From an uncultured Actinomyces sp. (GTDB taxonomy: Bacteria > Actinomycetota > Actinomycetes > Actinomycetales > Actinomycetaceae): a stretch of DNA of 43,611 nt. This document shows, in pieces, positions 33,414 through 42,117 of the stretch. The DNA is taken from NCBI GenBank assembly GCA_902373545.1, contig CABKMZ010000008.1, positions 1-43,611 of the forward strand. Direction: 5' to 3'. A model generated the notes under the pieces. The model did not search any database. It was given only the letters and a program-made list of their open reading frames with translations, and was not told the DNA's origin. Made by a program: the position numbers and the translations under genes. Numbering within the stretch: the stretch's first letter is position 1; every line of letters begins with the position of its first letter.

Positions 33414-34871
33414 ATGAGCGACACGATGACACTCTTCTCCACTGCCCACGGCTATTCGGACCTGGCGGGCGGGGGTGAACCGCTCAGCCCACTGGACGGC
33501 CGCTACCGCGCGGTCGCCGCGCCCCTGGCGAACTACCTGTCCGAGGCGGGCCTGAACCGCGCGCGCGTGCACGTCGAGATCGAGTGGCTGATTTTCCTGC
33601 TCGACAACTCGGTTCTGCCGGGCGCGCCCACGCTGACCGATGCCGAGCGCGACTACCTGCGCGCCCTCACGCGCGACTTCGGCGCCGACCACATCAAGCG
33701 CCTGGGCGAGTTCGAGGCGGTTACCCGCCACGACGTCAAGGCCGTCGAGTACCTGATCGGCGAATATCTGGAGGCGGCCTCCTCCGTTCTGGGCGAGGGC
33801 ACGTCCCTGCCGTCCCTGCGCGAGGTCGTCCATATCTTCTGCACCTCTGAGGACATCAATAACCTGGCGTACGCGCTGACGATCAAGGCGGCGACCGAGC
33901 AGGTGTGGCTGCCCGCGATCCGCGCACTCCTGGATCGGCTGCGCGGCTTGGCTGAGGCCGGGGCGGCCGTCCCTATGCTGGCGCACACGCATGGCCAGCC
34001 GGCGACCCCCGTGACGGTCGGCAAGGAGATGGCGGTGTTCGCGCACCGCCTGTCGCGCCAGATCACGCGCGTCGAGGCCACTCAGTACCTGGGCAAGATC
34101 AACGGCGCGACGGGCACGTGGGCCGCGCACGTCGTCTCGGTGCCGGGCGCGGATTGGCCGACGCTGGCCCGCTCCTTCGTGGAGGGCCTGGGCCTGACGT
34201 GGAACCCGCTGACCACGCAGATCGAGTCGCACGACTGGCAGGCCGAGCTGTACGCGGACGTGGCGCGCGCTGGCCGCATCGCCCACAACCTGGCGACGGA
34301 CGCGTGGACCTACATTTCGATGGATTACTTCCACCAGAACCTGGCGGCGCAGGGCTCGACGGGCTCGTCGACGATGCCGCACAAGGTCAATCCGATCCGC
34401 TTCGAGAACGCGGAGGCGAACCTGGAGGTGTCGAACGCGCTGCTGGATTCCCTGGGCGCGACGCTGGTGACCAGCCGCATGCAGCGCGACCTGACGGATT
34501 CGACGACGCAGCGCAACGTGGGCGTCGCGTTCGGTCACGCGGTGCTGGCCTACGACAACCTGGTGCGCGGCCTGGATGGCATCGAGATCAACGCGGCTCG
34601 TATGGCCCGCGACCTGGATGCGAATTGGGCGGTGCTCGGCGAGGCCGTCCAGCAGGCGATGCGCGCCGCCGCGATCGCGGGCGCGACCGGCATGGCGAAC
34701 CCGTACGAGCGCCTCAAGGAGCTGACGCGCGGCCACGAGGTGGGCGCGGAAGACATGCGTGAGTTCATCGCGGGCCTGGGTCTGCCGGCCGAGGTGGAGG
34801 AGCGCCTCCTGGCGCTGACCCCCGCGACCTACATCGGCCTGTCCGAGCGCCTGGCGCGCTGGGAGGCCTGA
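33414..34871 (+). CDS. purB: Adenylosuccinate lyase
   Basis: A 485-residue enzyme of purine synthesis that splits SAICAR and adenylosuccinate, releasing fumarate. The fumarase/aspartase superfamily signature GSSTMPHKVNP (about residue 320) is intact, with the conserved LSPLDGRY start, TSEDINN and AHTHGQPATP regions typical of PurB. The start is the ATG at 33414-33416, seven bases after AAGATAGGGG. It is monocistronic, convergent with the lipoprotein-like genes and ends at a terminator. It is an ordinary core gene between two accessory blocks. Confidence 0.96.
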   Translation: MSDTMTLFSTAHGYSDLAGGGEPLSPLDGRYRAVAAPLANYLSEAGLNRARVHVEIEWLIFLLDNSVLPGAPTLTDAERDYLRALTRDFGADHIKRLGEFEAVTRHDVKAVEYLIGEYLEAASSVLGEGTSLPSLREVVHIFCTSEDINNLAYALTIKAATEQVWLPAIRALLDRLRGLAEAGAAVPMLAHTHGQPATPVTVGKEMAVFAHRLSRQITRVEATQYLGKINGATGTWAAHVVSVPGADWPTLARSFVEGLGLTWNPLTTQIESHDWQAELYADVARAGRIAHNLATDAWTYISMDYFHQNLAAQGSTGSSTMPHKVNPIRFENAEANLEVSNALLDSLGATLVTSRMQRDLTDSTTQRNVGVAFGHAVLAYDNLVRGLDGIEINAARMARDLDANWAVLGEAVQQAMRAAAIAGATGMANPYERLKELTRGHEVGAEDMREFIAGLGLPAEVEERLLALTPATYIGLSERLARWEA

Positions 34872-34885
34872 GCTCTATCGGTTGG

Positions 34886-34926
34886 GGCGGCGGGTGCGCG
34901 GTTGGTCCGCGCCTCGCCGCCTTTCC
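34886..34926 (+). terminator. Terminator after purB
   Basis: GGCGGCG...GCGCGG (34886-34901) pairs with CCGCGC...CGCCGCC (34907-34921) around a small internal loop, followed by TTTCCCGTTT. A copy of ACGAGGCCGGGGC lies just beyond (34945-34957). Confidence 0.75.
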
Positions 34927-34990
34927 CGTTTCTGCCCTGTATCGACGAGGCCGGGGCGGGCAGGGCGAACGCAGTGACGCTGGGCGGACT

Positions 34991-35665
34991 CTACGAGCCC
35001 GACTGGGCGCCGCTCTGGGCACCGGATTGTGGGGTGACGTGAGCACCCGGTGTCAGCGTAGGAACCGGATGCAGATCCGGGTTCGTGTTGTCGCTGATCG
35101 TCACGCGCATACCCGGGAACGCCTCCTCCACCGACGGCAGGACGAACTGACCGGGATCATCCAGAGGCTTATCCGTCGGCAAACACGCGGAACGCGACCT
35201 CACGGCGATAGAGTCCTCCGAAAACTTGAACTCGGCAAGGCCACCATAGTTGTCGATCAGCTGAATACCCCGAGTAGCATCCCTATCGATTTGCTTGTCA
35301 ACCTGCACAGACACCGCCCAATCGGGCTTGTTTTCTGTCACCAGTTTCTCGAGTCGCTCAAAGGACATCGACGGAGCCACCGTGGTGTAGCCAACCAGGC
35401 GATACCCCTGGATATCACCACTGCCACACACCTGCATGTACGGCAGGCCCATCACCGTCAGCTCACCACCTGTCTCGGCGGCCACCTGCACGGCCATACT
35501 CGATATCTCCAGCAGCTGACGGCTCGCGTACTCTTCAATGCTCACACGCTCAGGAAAGGGAACGAACTCAGCATCGCGCGACTTTGCCGCATGACACCCA
35601 CCCAACACGGCCACCACCACGACGCACCACGCACCCACGCGCACTGGAGTCCGTTTCTTTGCCAT
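34991..35665 (-). CDS. Putative lipoprotein, family A copy 1
   Basis: A 224-residue exported lipoprotein with lipobox VLGGC. The mature part has IEEYASRQLLEISSMAVQV, an internal pair of cysteines (QVCGSG and SACLPTD) and a Pro/Thr/Gln/Ser-rich tail with SGAQ repeats. It is clearly paralogous to the gene at 36356, with about 120 bp almost identical (35071-35190 and 36436-36555). GGGGGA six bases before the ATG at 35665 favours that start, although an ATG at 35671 overlaps the preceding stop. Last gene of the leftward operon; family unknown. Confidence 0.78.
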   Translation of the reverse strand: MAKKRTPVRVGAWCVVVVAVLGGCHAAKSRDAEFVPFPERVSIEEYASRQLLEISSMAVQVAAETGGELTVMGLPYMQVCGSGDIQGYRLVGYTTVAPSMSFERLEKLVTENKPDWAVSVQVDKQIDRDATRGIQLIDNYGGLAEFKFSEDSIAVRSRSACLPTDKPLDDPGQFVLPSVEEAFPGMRVTISDNTNPDLHPVPTLTPGAHVTPQSGAQSGAQSGS

Positions 35666-35667
35666 GC

Positions 35668-36351
35668 TCATTCCCCCGTCTGTACTCCGGACTGAACCCC
35701 CGACTGTGATCGCAACTCAGGATTCTCACCGCCGTTATCATCAAAGGCTTGCACGATTGTCAGATTTGGAAACATCTCTTCGGGGCTAGGGAGCGGATAG
35801 GACGACCGCGGGACGTCCGGATCGAGAGGCTGGGACGGGAACATACACCCCGAATATAAACTAATGATAATACGGCCCTGAGCCTCGTGGTGATAGAAAA
35901 TCAGACTATTCCCGTAGCCATCCCCGACAGCAACAGTGCGAGAGTTGAGTTTATCTCTGCGTACCGGATCCCACGAATAGCCGAAGCCGTTGCGCTGCGC
36001 CCCCTCAACGACCATCCGACGCAAATCCTCATAATCGATCGCAGGAATAACCATCGAATCCCAATGGATATCCATATCGGTCGTATCCTCCGTCAAGCAA
36101 CCGTCGACTCGATTCTTGCCGTCCATAGCTACCGCGCCACCGGACTTGACGACGACCTCCTCGATGATGCCCAGATACCGGGGCAGGGTATCCCTGATGT
36201 GAACCTCCGTCGTCTGCCCCTCAGAGATAGGTATGCTCCCACTGCCGCGCCCAAAATACAGGTCAGCATCGTCCGCTGGGATCGGAATACACGCCGCCAG
36301 AAGCAGCGAGGCACAGGCGGCCGTGGCTGCCATCATCCACCGAGAACTCAT
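35668..36351 (-). CDS. Putative lipoprotein, family B copy 1
   Basis: A 227-residue lipoprotein, signal ending LLLAACIPIP (Cys near 21). Mature part: DADLYFGRGSGSIPIS, TLPRYLGIIEEVV, then IDYEDLRRMVVEGAQRNGF, which closely matches the gene at 37030 (IDFEDLRRAVWEGAQRNGF). Two further cysteines are in VDGCLTED and YSGCMFP. GGGGGAG eight bases upstream sets the ATG at 36349-36351. It lies between the two family A genes in an A-B-A-B order that points to duplication of a gene pair. Confidence 0.78.
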   Translation of the reverse strand: MSSRWMMAATAACASLLLAACIPIPADDADLYFGRGSGSIPISEGQTTEVHIRDTLPRYLGIIEEVVVKSGGAVAMDGKNRVDGCLTEDTTDMDIHWDSMVIPAIDYEDLRRMVVEGAQRNGFGYSWDPVRRDKLNSRTVAVGDGYGNSLIFYHHEAQGRIIISLYSGCMFPSQPLDPDVPRSSYPLPSPEEMFPNLTIVQAFDDNGGENPELRSQSGVQSGVQTGE

Positions 36352-36355
36352 GCCA

Positions 36356-37027
36356 TCACTCCCCCGACTGAGCGCCGCTCTGGGCGTCAGGCTGTGGGTC
36401 GGCTTGGGCACCGAGGGTGAGCGTGGGAAGGGGGTGCAGATCCGGGTTCGTGTTGTCGCTGATCGTCACGTGCATGCCCGGGAACGCCTCCTCCACCGAC
36501 GGCAGGACGAACTGACCGGGATCATCCAGAGGCTTATCCGTCGGCAAACACGCGGAGCGAGAACTCATGACAATGTCATTCTCCGAGTACTTCAACTTTA
36601 CAGAATTACCCTCACGATCATTGAGGTAGATATTCCTGGTCCCATCCTTCTGATACTCGTTCTGCACCCACACTACCGTCACCCCATCACGATGGTGGGC
36701 CTTCACAAGCTCCTCAAGCCGGTCAAAAGAAATCGACGGAGCCACCGTGGTGAAACCACGCAGACGATACCCCTGCGTCTGCCCCACACCACACGTCTGG
36801 ACATACGGCAGACCAACAACCCGCAGTTCCCCGTCACTCTCAGCAGCCACCTGCCCAGCCATACGCGACACCTCCGCCACGTTGTGCCCCATGTATTCTT
36901 CCAGGCTCTGACGCTCACCAAATGGCACAGGCCCACCCTGGCGCGGAATCCACACCTGACTCACAACAACAGCCATCACCGCAGCCGCGACAAAACCGGC
37001 ACCCACCACAGTCCGCTTCTTCACCAC
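36356..37027 (-). CDS. Putative membrane-anchored protein, family A copy 2
   Basis: A 223-residue paralogue of the 34991 gene. The N-terminus is a signal-anchor (VGAGFVAAAVMAVVVSQVW) without a lipobox cysteine, so this copy is anchored by its helix and not by lipid. SLEEYMGHNVAEVSRMAGQV, QTCGVG and SACLPTDKPLDDPGQFVLP align with copy 1, and the latter stretch is identical. GGGAG lies six bases before a GTG at 37027; a TTG at 37033 overlaps the upstream stop and is the alternative start. Confidence 0.75.
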   Translation of the reverse strand: MVKKRTVVGAGFVAAAVMAVVVSQVWIPRQGGPVPFGERQSLEEYMGHNVAEVSRMAGQVAAESDGELRVVGLPYVQTCGVGQTQGYRLRGFTTVAPSISFDRLEELVKAHHRDGVTVVWVQNEYQKDGTRNIYLNDREGNSVKLKYSENDIVMSSRSACLPTDKPLDDPGQFVLPSVEEAFPGMHVTISDNTNPDLHPLPTLTLGAQADPQPDAQSGAQSGE

Positions 37028-37029
37028 CG

Positions 37030-37689
37030 TCAACTCCCAGACTGCCCACCACCGGGCTTCGCCTGGCGGAATACCGTTGCGTTCTCGCTGCCGTCCTCTC
37101 CAAAGGCCTCAACAAGCGTCACGTCCGGCAACAACTCCTGCACCGCGGGGACGTGGAAGTACCCATTGCGATAATTGGGCTTCTCAGCAGGCCGACACCC
37201 CGAGGAAATACTGACGGAAATAACGTCATTATCAAAGTGAAGGAACTCAATCGAGGAGCCGTCCGAATCCGTGACCTGAACACGTCGTTTCTTGAGTTTG
37301 TCTACGGGCTCCGGATCTGACGAGTAGTCGAAACCGTTACGCTGAGCCCCCTCCCACACCGCTCGACGCAGATCCTCAAAGTCAATCAGCGGAATAAACA
37401 AGCGCCCAAAACTAATACGGTAGAGGTTATCGCCCTGTTCCCCGCAAGCACTACTCCGACTCTCTTCAGCTGTACCGACCGTCCCGCCAGCTTCCAATGC
37501 AACGTCCTCAACGATGTCTGCGTAGCGCGGGAGCGTCTCCTTGAGATACGCCTCCATGGTTTGGCGCTCCAACATGGGAACGTTCCCCTCGTTGTACCCA
37601 AAGTAAGCGTCGGCATCATCCGACAGGCACGACGTCACGAGGAAAGGCAGAGAGACAACCGCAAGACAGAACAGCATCTTCTGTCTCAT
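37030..37689 (-). CDS. Putative lipoprotein, family B copy 2
   Basis: A 219-residue lipoprotein with signal ending PFLVTSC (lipobox VTSC). DADAYFGYNEGNVPM, TLPRYADIVEDVALEAGG and IDFEDLRRAVWEGAQRNGF align with copy 1. The ATG at 37687-37689 overlaps the hydrolase stop in TGATG, with AAGGAG upstream, so its translation is coupled to the hydrolase. This tight link to the hydrolase is the main reason to suspect a partner or immunity role. Confidence 0.8.
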   Translation of the reverse strand: MRQKMLFCLAVVSLPFLVTSCLSDDADAYFGYNEGNVPMLERQTMEAYLKETLPRYADIVEDVALEAGGTVGTAEESRSSACGEQGDNLYRISFGRLFIPLIDFEDLRRAVWEGAQRNGFDYSSDPEPVDKLKKRRVQVTDSDGSSIEFLHFDNDVISVSISSGCRPAEKPNYRNGYFHVPAVQELLPDVTLVEAFGEDGSENATVFRQAKPGGGQSGS

Positions 37690-39371
37690 CACCGCTCCTT
37701 AGTCCCCGCAATCACTGCACCAAGGTCATTCAGTGCATTATTTTGTTTATTGTCATCATCTGGTGCCACAAAGTACATGGAGTGATTGGCATAGGGATCT
37801 CCCTCACCTGCCGTATACCCTCGCGCGCCAGTCGCATCTCCTGACAAATGCCCAATACCTTCGAGGTCCCTGGGATCCCAACCGAAGTTCCAGTACGACC
37901 CCTTTCCCAGGACCCCATCAAGATGGGGAATCCCCGACACCCAGACATGCTCTTTGTCAACACCAAGGGTTTCCACGGAATACACACCCGCACCCGGAGA
38001 TCCCGTATACACGAAGTCATCAACAATGCCCTCTCCAATATCACGCATTGCGAAGCCTCCTGTCGTGGACCCGTAAGAATGCGTAATCGCGCTTTGATGC
38101 ACGTCCATTCCCCTCTCTGAACGCCACGTGTGTATGCCCGTCATGAAGTTCCTAAGGGGTGCCGCCCCCGCCTCAGCACGGTCGGTGACCAAGACACTCA
38201 GATCAGCTCCCGCCTGAGGAGCGTGATAGTTCATCCAGGCAATGGTCGCAACCTTGCTCTCATCAATTTTTCCTTGCTCAGCCGCAGCAGCTCTCAGATT
38301 CTGGGCATAGCCAACATTCAGACCAGCGGAATCACGGCAATTGGTGGTCCTTCCCGGAACGAGCGTAGCGACATGGTCCGCATGATCGACGTCTCCGATG
38401 GCAAGAGCAGCACGGACGTTTTCTCCTGGCGCGCCTGGCTGCAACGCAACGAGCGTCACGTCATCGTCTCTCAGCTGGTCGCGAAGAGCTCTCAGATCCT
38501 GTAGACGCTTCCAAGCGTCGTCCTTCTGCTTTATGAGAGTATTGAGGTGCATCGGGCTTCCAGCACCCGTCCTGATCGCAGTGTTGACAGCCTCCTCTAG
38601 GCGCCCATACTCGTTCTCAGCCTCCCCCAACAACCCAGCTCCTGGAATATGCTCTCCCGCCAGATTCTTGGGTCCAAGAAGCGCAAGCTCGTTTGCCTTC
38701 GCCCGCGTTGCCATGTCGATGCCGTCCAGATTCCCGTACTTTTCAGGGTCCCTATTGATGAGCGCCGAGCGTTCAAACTCGGAGAGCAAACCCCACCAGG
38801 CAGACACTTCCTCTGGACTCCACGAGGGGTCGGCGTCATTGGCCAGGCCTGCGGATTCGGAGTGGCGTCCCTCGGACATGACGTACTCACCGTTGGCCAG
38901 GGCCTTGTACCTGGGTCCCACGATGTCCTCTGCTTCAGTTGCAATCATGAGCGCGTCAGCAACGGCGTTACGTAGATCATCAAATTTACACAGCAGCACC
39001 AAGGTCTTGTCGCTTTCGGGCAAGTCCAGCTTCGCTTGGCCAGATTCGCTGATCGTGGCACCGATCTCTGCCGCAACCTCCCACGCGGACTCCCTCTTTG
39101 CGACGACGCGACTCACGTACCCGTGCAGCTCCGCAGTCGCCAGCGCATATTCGGTGAGTTCGTTGATGCGCGAGTCCAGCCTGTCCTGGATCGCGGAGAG
39201 CTGCTGACGCATCTGGTCCGGCCCCTGCCCCTCGGATCGGATGTCATTCGCGGCATACTCAAGGTCGTCAACAATCTCGCGCGCGGTGCGTAGCGCGTCC
39301 TCGATTGTCTGCTGCGCCTCGTTCACATAGTCGCTGCGCCATTCTTGGATATCGGCCCAGGTCACCGTCAT
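37689..39371 (-). CDS. DUF1023-type alpha/beta hydrolase, putative type VII secretion effector
   Basis: A 560-residue protein. Residues 1-160 form long acidic helices resembling ESX-substrate N-termini, with WADIQEWRS at the start and no signal peptide. The C-terminal half is an alpha/beta hydrolase of the DUF1023 type: ATIAWMNYHAP, the elbow ITHSYGSTTGG (Ser near 442), VYTGSPGAGV and a late His in DPYANHSMYF. DUF1023 proteins are often next to WXG100-like genes. The ATG overlaps the stop of the EspC-like gene, and its own stop overlaps the first lipoprotein gene, so effector, partner and lipoproteins form one coupled operon. Confidence 0.78.
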   Translation of the reverse strand: MTVTWADIQEWRSDYVNEAQQTIEDALRTAREIVDDLEYAANDIRSEGQGPDQMRQQLSAIQDRLDSRINELTEYALATAELHGYVSRVVAKRESAWEVAAEIGATISESGQAKLDLPESDKTLVLLCKFDDLRNAVADALMIATEAEDIVGPRYKALANGEYVMSEGRHSESAGLANDADPSWSPEEVSAWWGLLSEFERSALINRDPEKYGNLDGIDMATRAKANELALLGPKNLAGEHIPGAGLLGEAENEYGRLEEAVNTAIRTGAGSPMHLNTLIKQKDDAWKRLQDLRALRDQLRDDDVTLVALQPGAPGENVRAALAIGDVDHADHVATLVPGRTTNCRDSAGLNVGYAQNLRAAAAEQGKIDESKVATIAWMNYHAPQAGADLSVLVTDRAEAGAAPLRNFMTGIHTWRSERGMDVHQSAITHSYGSTTGGFAMRDIGEGIVDDFVYTGSPGAGVYSVETLGVDKEHVWVSGIPHLDGVLGKGSYWNFGWDPRDLEGIGHLSGDATGARGYTAGEGDPYANHSMYFVAPDDDNKQNNALNDLGAVIAGTKER

Positions 39372-39718
39372 TGTGCCACCCTCATCTCTGCCAGGTCAGC
39401 ACCGGTCAGCCCTCTCCTGCCGTGCGGGGTGACGTCGAAGGACACAGCAGAATCGTTCTCATTGGCCGCGTAGGCGTGTATCGAGTCATTCACGGAGGCA
39501 GAATAGTCGCGCAGATCCCGGATAATGGTGCTGACGTTAGAGTCGATTTTGTCAGCCGCGGCGTGCCCCCGCGTCGCCAGTTCTCCCCCGCCAAGCGCGG
39601 ATGACAAGAAGCCCCCCGCCGTCGCGACCGTCACCGGCTCCAGGTCGTCAGCGCTTCCATTCGTGCGGTCGCGCAGGACTTCGAGGTCCCCCTCTTCGAT
39701 AATCAGATCGCCAGCCAT
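39368..39718 (-). CDS. EspC/WXG100-like ESX partner protein
   Basis: A 116-residue helical protein without signal peptide, starting MAGDLIIEEGDLEVLRD. The two-helix layout with a central Gly-rich turn (LSSALGGGELATRGHAAADKI) is that of ESX/EspC-type secretion targets, with Gly-Gly in place of a strict WXG. AAGGAGG before the ATG at 39716-39718 is the strongest ribosome binding site of this block. Its stop overlaps the hydrolase start (ATGA). It heads the operon to 34991; the 96 bp before it hold a TATAAC-type -10 candidate (around 39790). Confidence 0.72.
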   Translation of the reverse strand: MAGDLIIEEGDLEVLRDRTNGSADDLEPVTVATAGGFLSSALGGGELATRGHAAADKIDSNVSTIIRDLRDYSASVNDSIHAYAANENDSAVSFDVTPHGRRGLTGADLAEMRVAQ

Positions 39719-39814
39719 GCGGTCCTCCTTGCCCACATCATCAACAGTGATACAGGAGACACTACCAAGGGGTCGCAGATCGGGCAAGAGTGTTATACAA
39801 CAACCACAAGTGGG

Positions 39815-40510
39815 CTACGGCCTCCAGGCGGGGTCACAGTCGGGCGCGCCATAGCGCGCGTACAGCTCATCGGGGCGCGCGATCTCGTCTTCGAATCCCA
39901 GCGCCGTCATGTCAACAACCACCTCGGTCTGAGCGCCGGGAGCTCCCACATGTTTCCCATCGGAGCGGTCATCATCGGCATGAACACCGTCTCGACCCAA
40001 GAGGATGCGGGCACGCACACTCACGGGAGCCATCTCGGGATTGTTCCACGCCGCAGCGGTGACGGCGTCCAGCGCCTGGGCCGCAATCTCGATGTTTGTC
40101 AGCTCATCCGACGCCGGGGCGACCACGTCGATCGACACCAGGGAGGGGCGCCCGAAGCCCTCGCCGACCTCCACGTTGACGACGCGGCGCTCACCGGCCG
40201 TGCGCTCACCGGCCACCTGTTCACCGAAGTCAGCCCCGGCCTCGTCAATGAACGTCTCCGGGAAGGCGGCCTCCAGTGCCGAGGAAACCAGCTCCACGAA
40301 GCGCTGCGTGCGTCCGGTTCCCCTCGTCGAGGCCAGCGCCCGCCAGGCGATGCCGGCGCCAATCGCGCCCACGCCGAGCGCGCCGATCACGAGGGGCCCG
40401 GCGATCTGCGGGAGCTGACCGCGCAGGCCGGACGCGGCGGCCTTGTTGACAGGGGTCGAGACGCGCATCCAGCGGCGCACCTCGCGCAGGGGGGCGTGAT
40501 GCTCGTTCAT
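39815..40510 (-). CDS. Membrane protein of unknown function coupled to hydrolase 40507
   Basis: A 231-residue protein with one or two N-terminal hydrophobic segments (AGPLVIGALGVGAIGAGIAW, about residues 37-56) and a soluble C-terminal domain (VELVSSALEAAFPETFIDEAGADF, then VVNVEVGEGFGRPSLVSIDVVAP). No family is recognised. Its ATG overlaps the stop of the hydrolase gene upstream (ATGA). A copy of ACGAGGCCGGGGC lies inside (40233-40245), read as IDEAGAD. It could be an anchor, chaperone or immunity partner for that hydrolase; this is only inference from the coupling. Confidence 0.68.
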   Translation of the reverse strand: MNEHHAPLREVRRWMRVSTPVNKAAASGLRGQLPQIAGPLVIGALGVGAIGAGIAWRALASTRGTGRTQRFVELVSSALEAAFPETFIDEAGADFGEQVAGERTAGERRVVNVEVGEGFGRPSLVSIDVVAPASDELTNIEIAAQALDAVTAAAWNNPEMAPVSVRARILLGRDGVHADDDRSDGKHVGAPGAQTEVVVDMTALGFEDEIARPDELYARYGAPDCDPAWRP

Positions 40511-41991
40511 GAGCGGTCCTTTCTGAAGGGGACGAGAGCGCGCAGCGCGGTGCCGAACGCAAAGGTGCGGCGACGCCGGGCGCGGGCGACGCGCGGTAGG
40601 CGCGGCACCGTGGTCACGTAGTCCATGGGATAGGTGGCAGCCGCGTACGCGCCGCCTCGCTCGAGCGCGGCAACCGTGTCCCACGCAGCCTCGGCGGTGG
40701 GGGTCAGGATGTCCTGCCAGATCTCGTAATGCATGACGCGCGTGGCCTCCCCCGGCGTGGGCAGGAAATCCTGCAATGCCGCCATCGTCGAGGCCAACCG
40801 GCCCCACGGGGTCACGCGCACCTTGCGCTCGAGGAGTCGCACGGTCTCCGTGTAGGTCGACGACGAGTGCGCGTAGTAGAGGGGGCGGGTCCGAGGCCGC
40901 ACGAGGCTCCGTCCGACGGTGACGCGCCGGTCGGGGGCACGGTCGGGCGAGCCGTCGAGGCTCGGCATGACGTCCTGGTCATGGTTGACGGCCACGGTCA
41001 CCACATCGGGACGCACGCGGATGCGGCGGTTAGGGCCACCCGTGGACAGGATGCCCGCGACGTTGACCCCGGCCTCGTGCGGTGGGACCGAGGCGAGGGC
41101 GGCGGCGACGACCCCGCCCTGGGAGTGGCCGCAGATGAGGACGGGTTCGACCGACCAGCGTTTCGCAGGGACGCCGTCGCGTGCCATGGCGGCGTGCAGG
41201 GCGCGAACGACGCCCACCGTCATCGAGCTTTCCAGGCCGAGCATGAGACGGATGTTCGTTTCGATGTCGGCCGGGTTGTTCGTCGAACGGAAGGCCATGG
41301 ACTCGGTACCAACCAGGGAGAGGAGCCATCGGCGGGCCTCACCCTCGCCGACGCGCGTGATCTTGACGGCGGGACCGATCGTGCGCGACCAGTAGAGCTC
41401 GTCGATGTCGGCGCACATGTCGGACAGGATCGCGGGGGCGTCCACTCGGCGGATCTGCGCCTCAGGGTGGCCGGGCAGCGGATCCTGGAAGGCTGGGTCG
41501 GCCTCGGAGTCGCGCAGGAGGTTCACGTGGACTTCGCCGCCGCGCAGCGCGCCCACCGCCGTGCCGACCGTGAGCATGCCCGTCATGAGGGCGTCGTATC
41601 CGCGCCTGGGGATGAGGGGAATCATGCGGGCCATGCGCCCATCCCTGTCGGCACCGACCGCGATGACCGCGTTCGCCCACACGCGCCCGACGCTCGCGGT
41701 GCGGCGCGCCACGTGCGCGAGGGACCGGATAAGAAGAGTGTCCAGGCCCGGCGTATCGAAGAAGATGCGCTGGGACTTTTCAGAGATCGCCGTGCCCATG
41801 TCATCGGAGGCGCGGCGCGCACGGGTGCGCAGCTGGCCGGGCAGCGCGGGGATTTCGGCGAGGCTACCGACGGCGACGGTTGCTGCGAGGGCGGGGACAA
41901 TGGGGGCGACTTTGAGGCGTAAGTACAGGCCGGAATAGGCCTGGGGAACGCGGCGGATCGCACGATAGCGTCGGCGCGAGCGTCGCTTCAT
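40507..41991 (-). CDS. Third large alpha/beta hydrolase of the accessory block
   Basis: A 494-residue protein with a very basic start (MKRRSRRRYRAIRR), a hydrophobic stretch (VAPIVPALAATVAVGSLAEI) and helical N-terminal half. Catalytic half: SLVGTESM, the elbow ICGHSQGGVVAAALA (Ser near 320), Asp in NHDQDVMPSLDG and a His in YYAHSSSTY. The elbow GHSQGG and the (D)xVxxLDG segment match the lipase-like gene at 31117, so the two are probably distant paralogues. The ATG at 41989-41991 has AGGAGGGG upstream; the frame is open to 42066. No WXG partner is adjacent. Confidence 0.75.
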   Translation of the reverse strand: MKRRSRRRYRAIRRVPQAYSGLYLRLKVAPIVPALAATVAVGSLAEIPALPGQLRTRARRASDDMGTAISEKSQRIFFDTPGLDTLLIRSLAHVARRTASVGRVWANAVIAVGADRDGRMARMIPLIPRRGYDALMTGMLTVGTAVGALRGGEVHVNLLRDSEADPAFQDPLPGHPEAQIRRVDAPAILSDMCADIDELYWSRTIGPAVKITRVGEGEARRWLLSLVGTESMAFRSTNNPADIETNIRLMLGLESSMTVGVVRALHAAMARDGVPAKRWSVEPVLICGHSQGGVVAAALASVPPHEAGVNVAGILSTGGPNRRIRVRPDVVTVAVNHDQDVMPSLDGSPDRAPDRRVTVGRSLVRPRTRPLYYAHSSSTYTETVRLLERKVRVTPWGRLASTMAALQDFLPTPGEATRVMHYEIWQDILTPTAEAAWDTVAALERGGAYAAATYPMDYVTTVPRLPRVARARRRRTFAFGTALRALVPFRKDRS

Positions 41992-42081
41992 GTCCCCTCC
42001 TAGCGGTCCGTCCTGACTCCACCCTACGGGGGTTTGCGAGTTGGGCGCGAGGGGAGGTGACCCCATGAACGAAACTCACCC

Positions 42082-42110
42082 TTGACACCTATACCCCCTA
42101 GGGGTACTAT
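42082..42110 (+). promoter_or_regulatory. csoR promoter with embedded CsoR operator
   Basis: TTGACA (42082-42087) and TACTAT (42105-42110) are spaced 17 bp. The palindrome TACCCCCTAGGGGTA, typical of CsoR operators, occupies 42092-42106, so repressor binding would block the promoter. The -10 box ends seven bases before the csoR ATG, so the message is probably leaderless. Confidence 0.9.
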
Positions 42111-42117
42111 CACTTCT

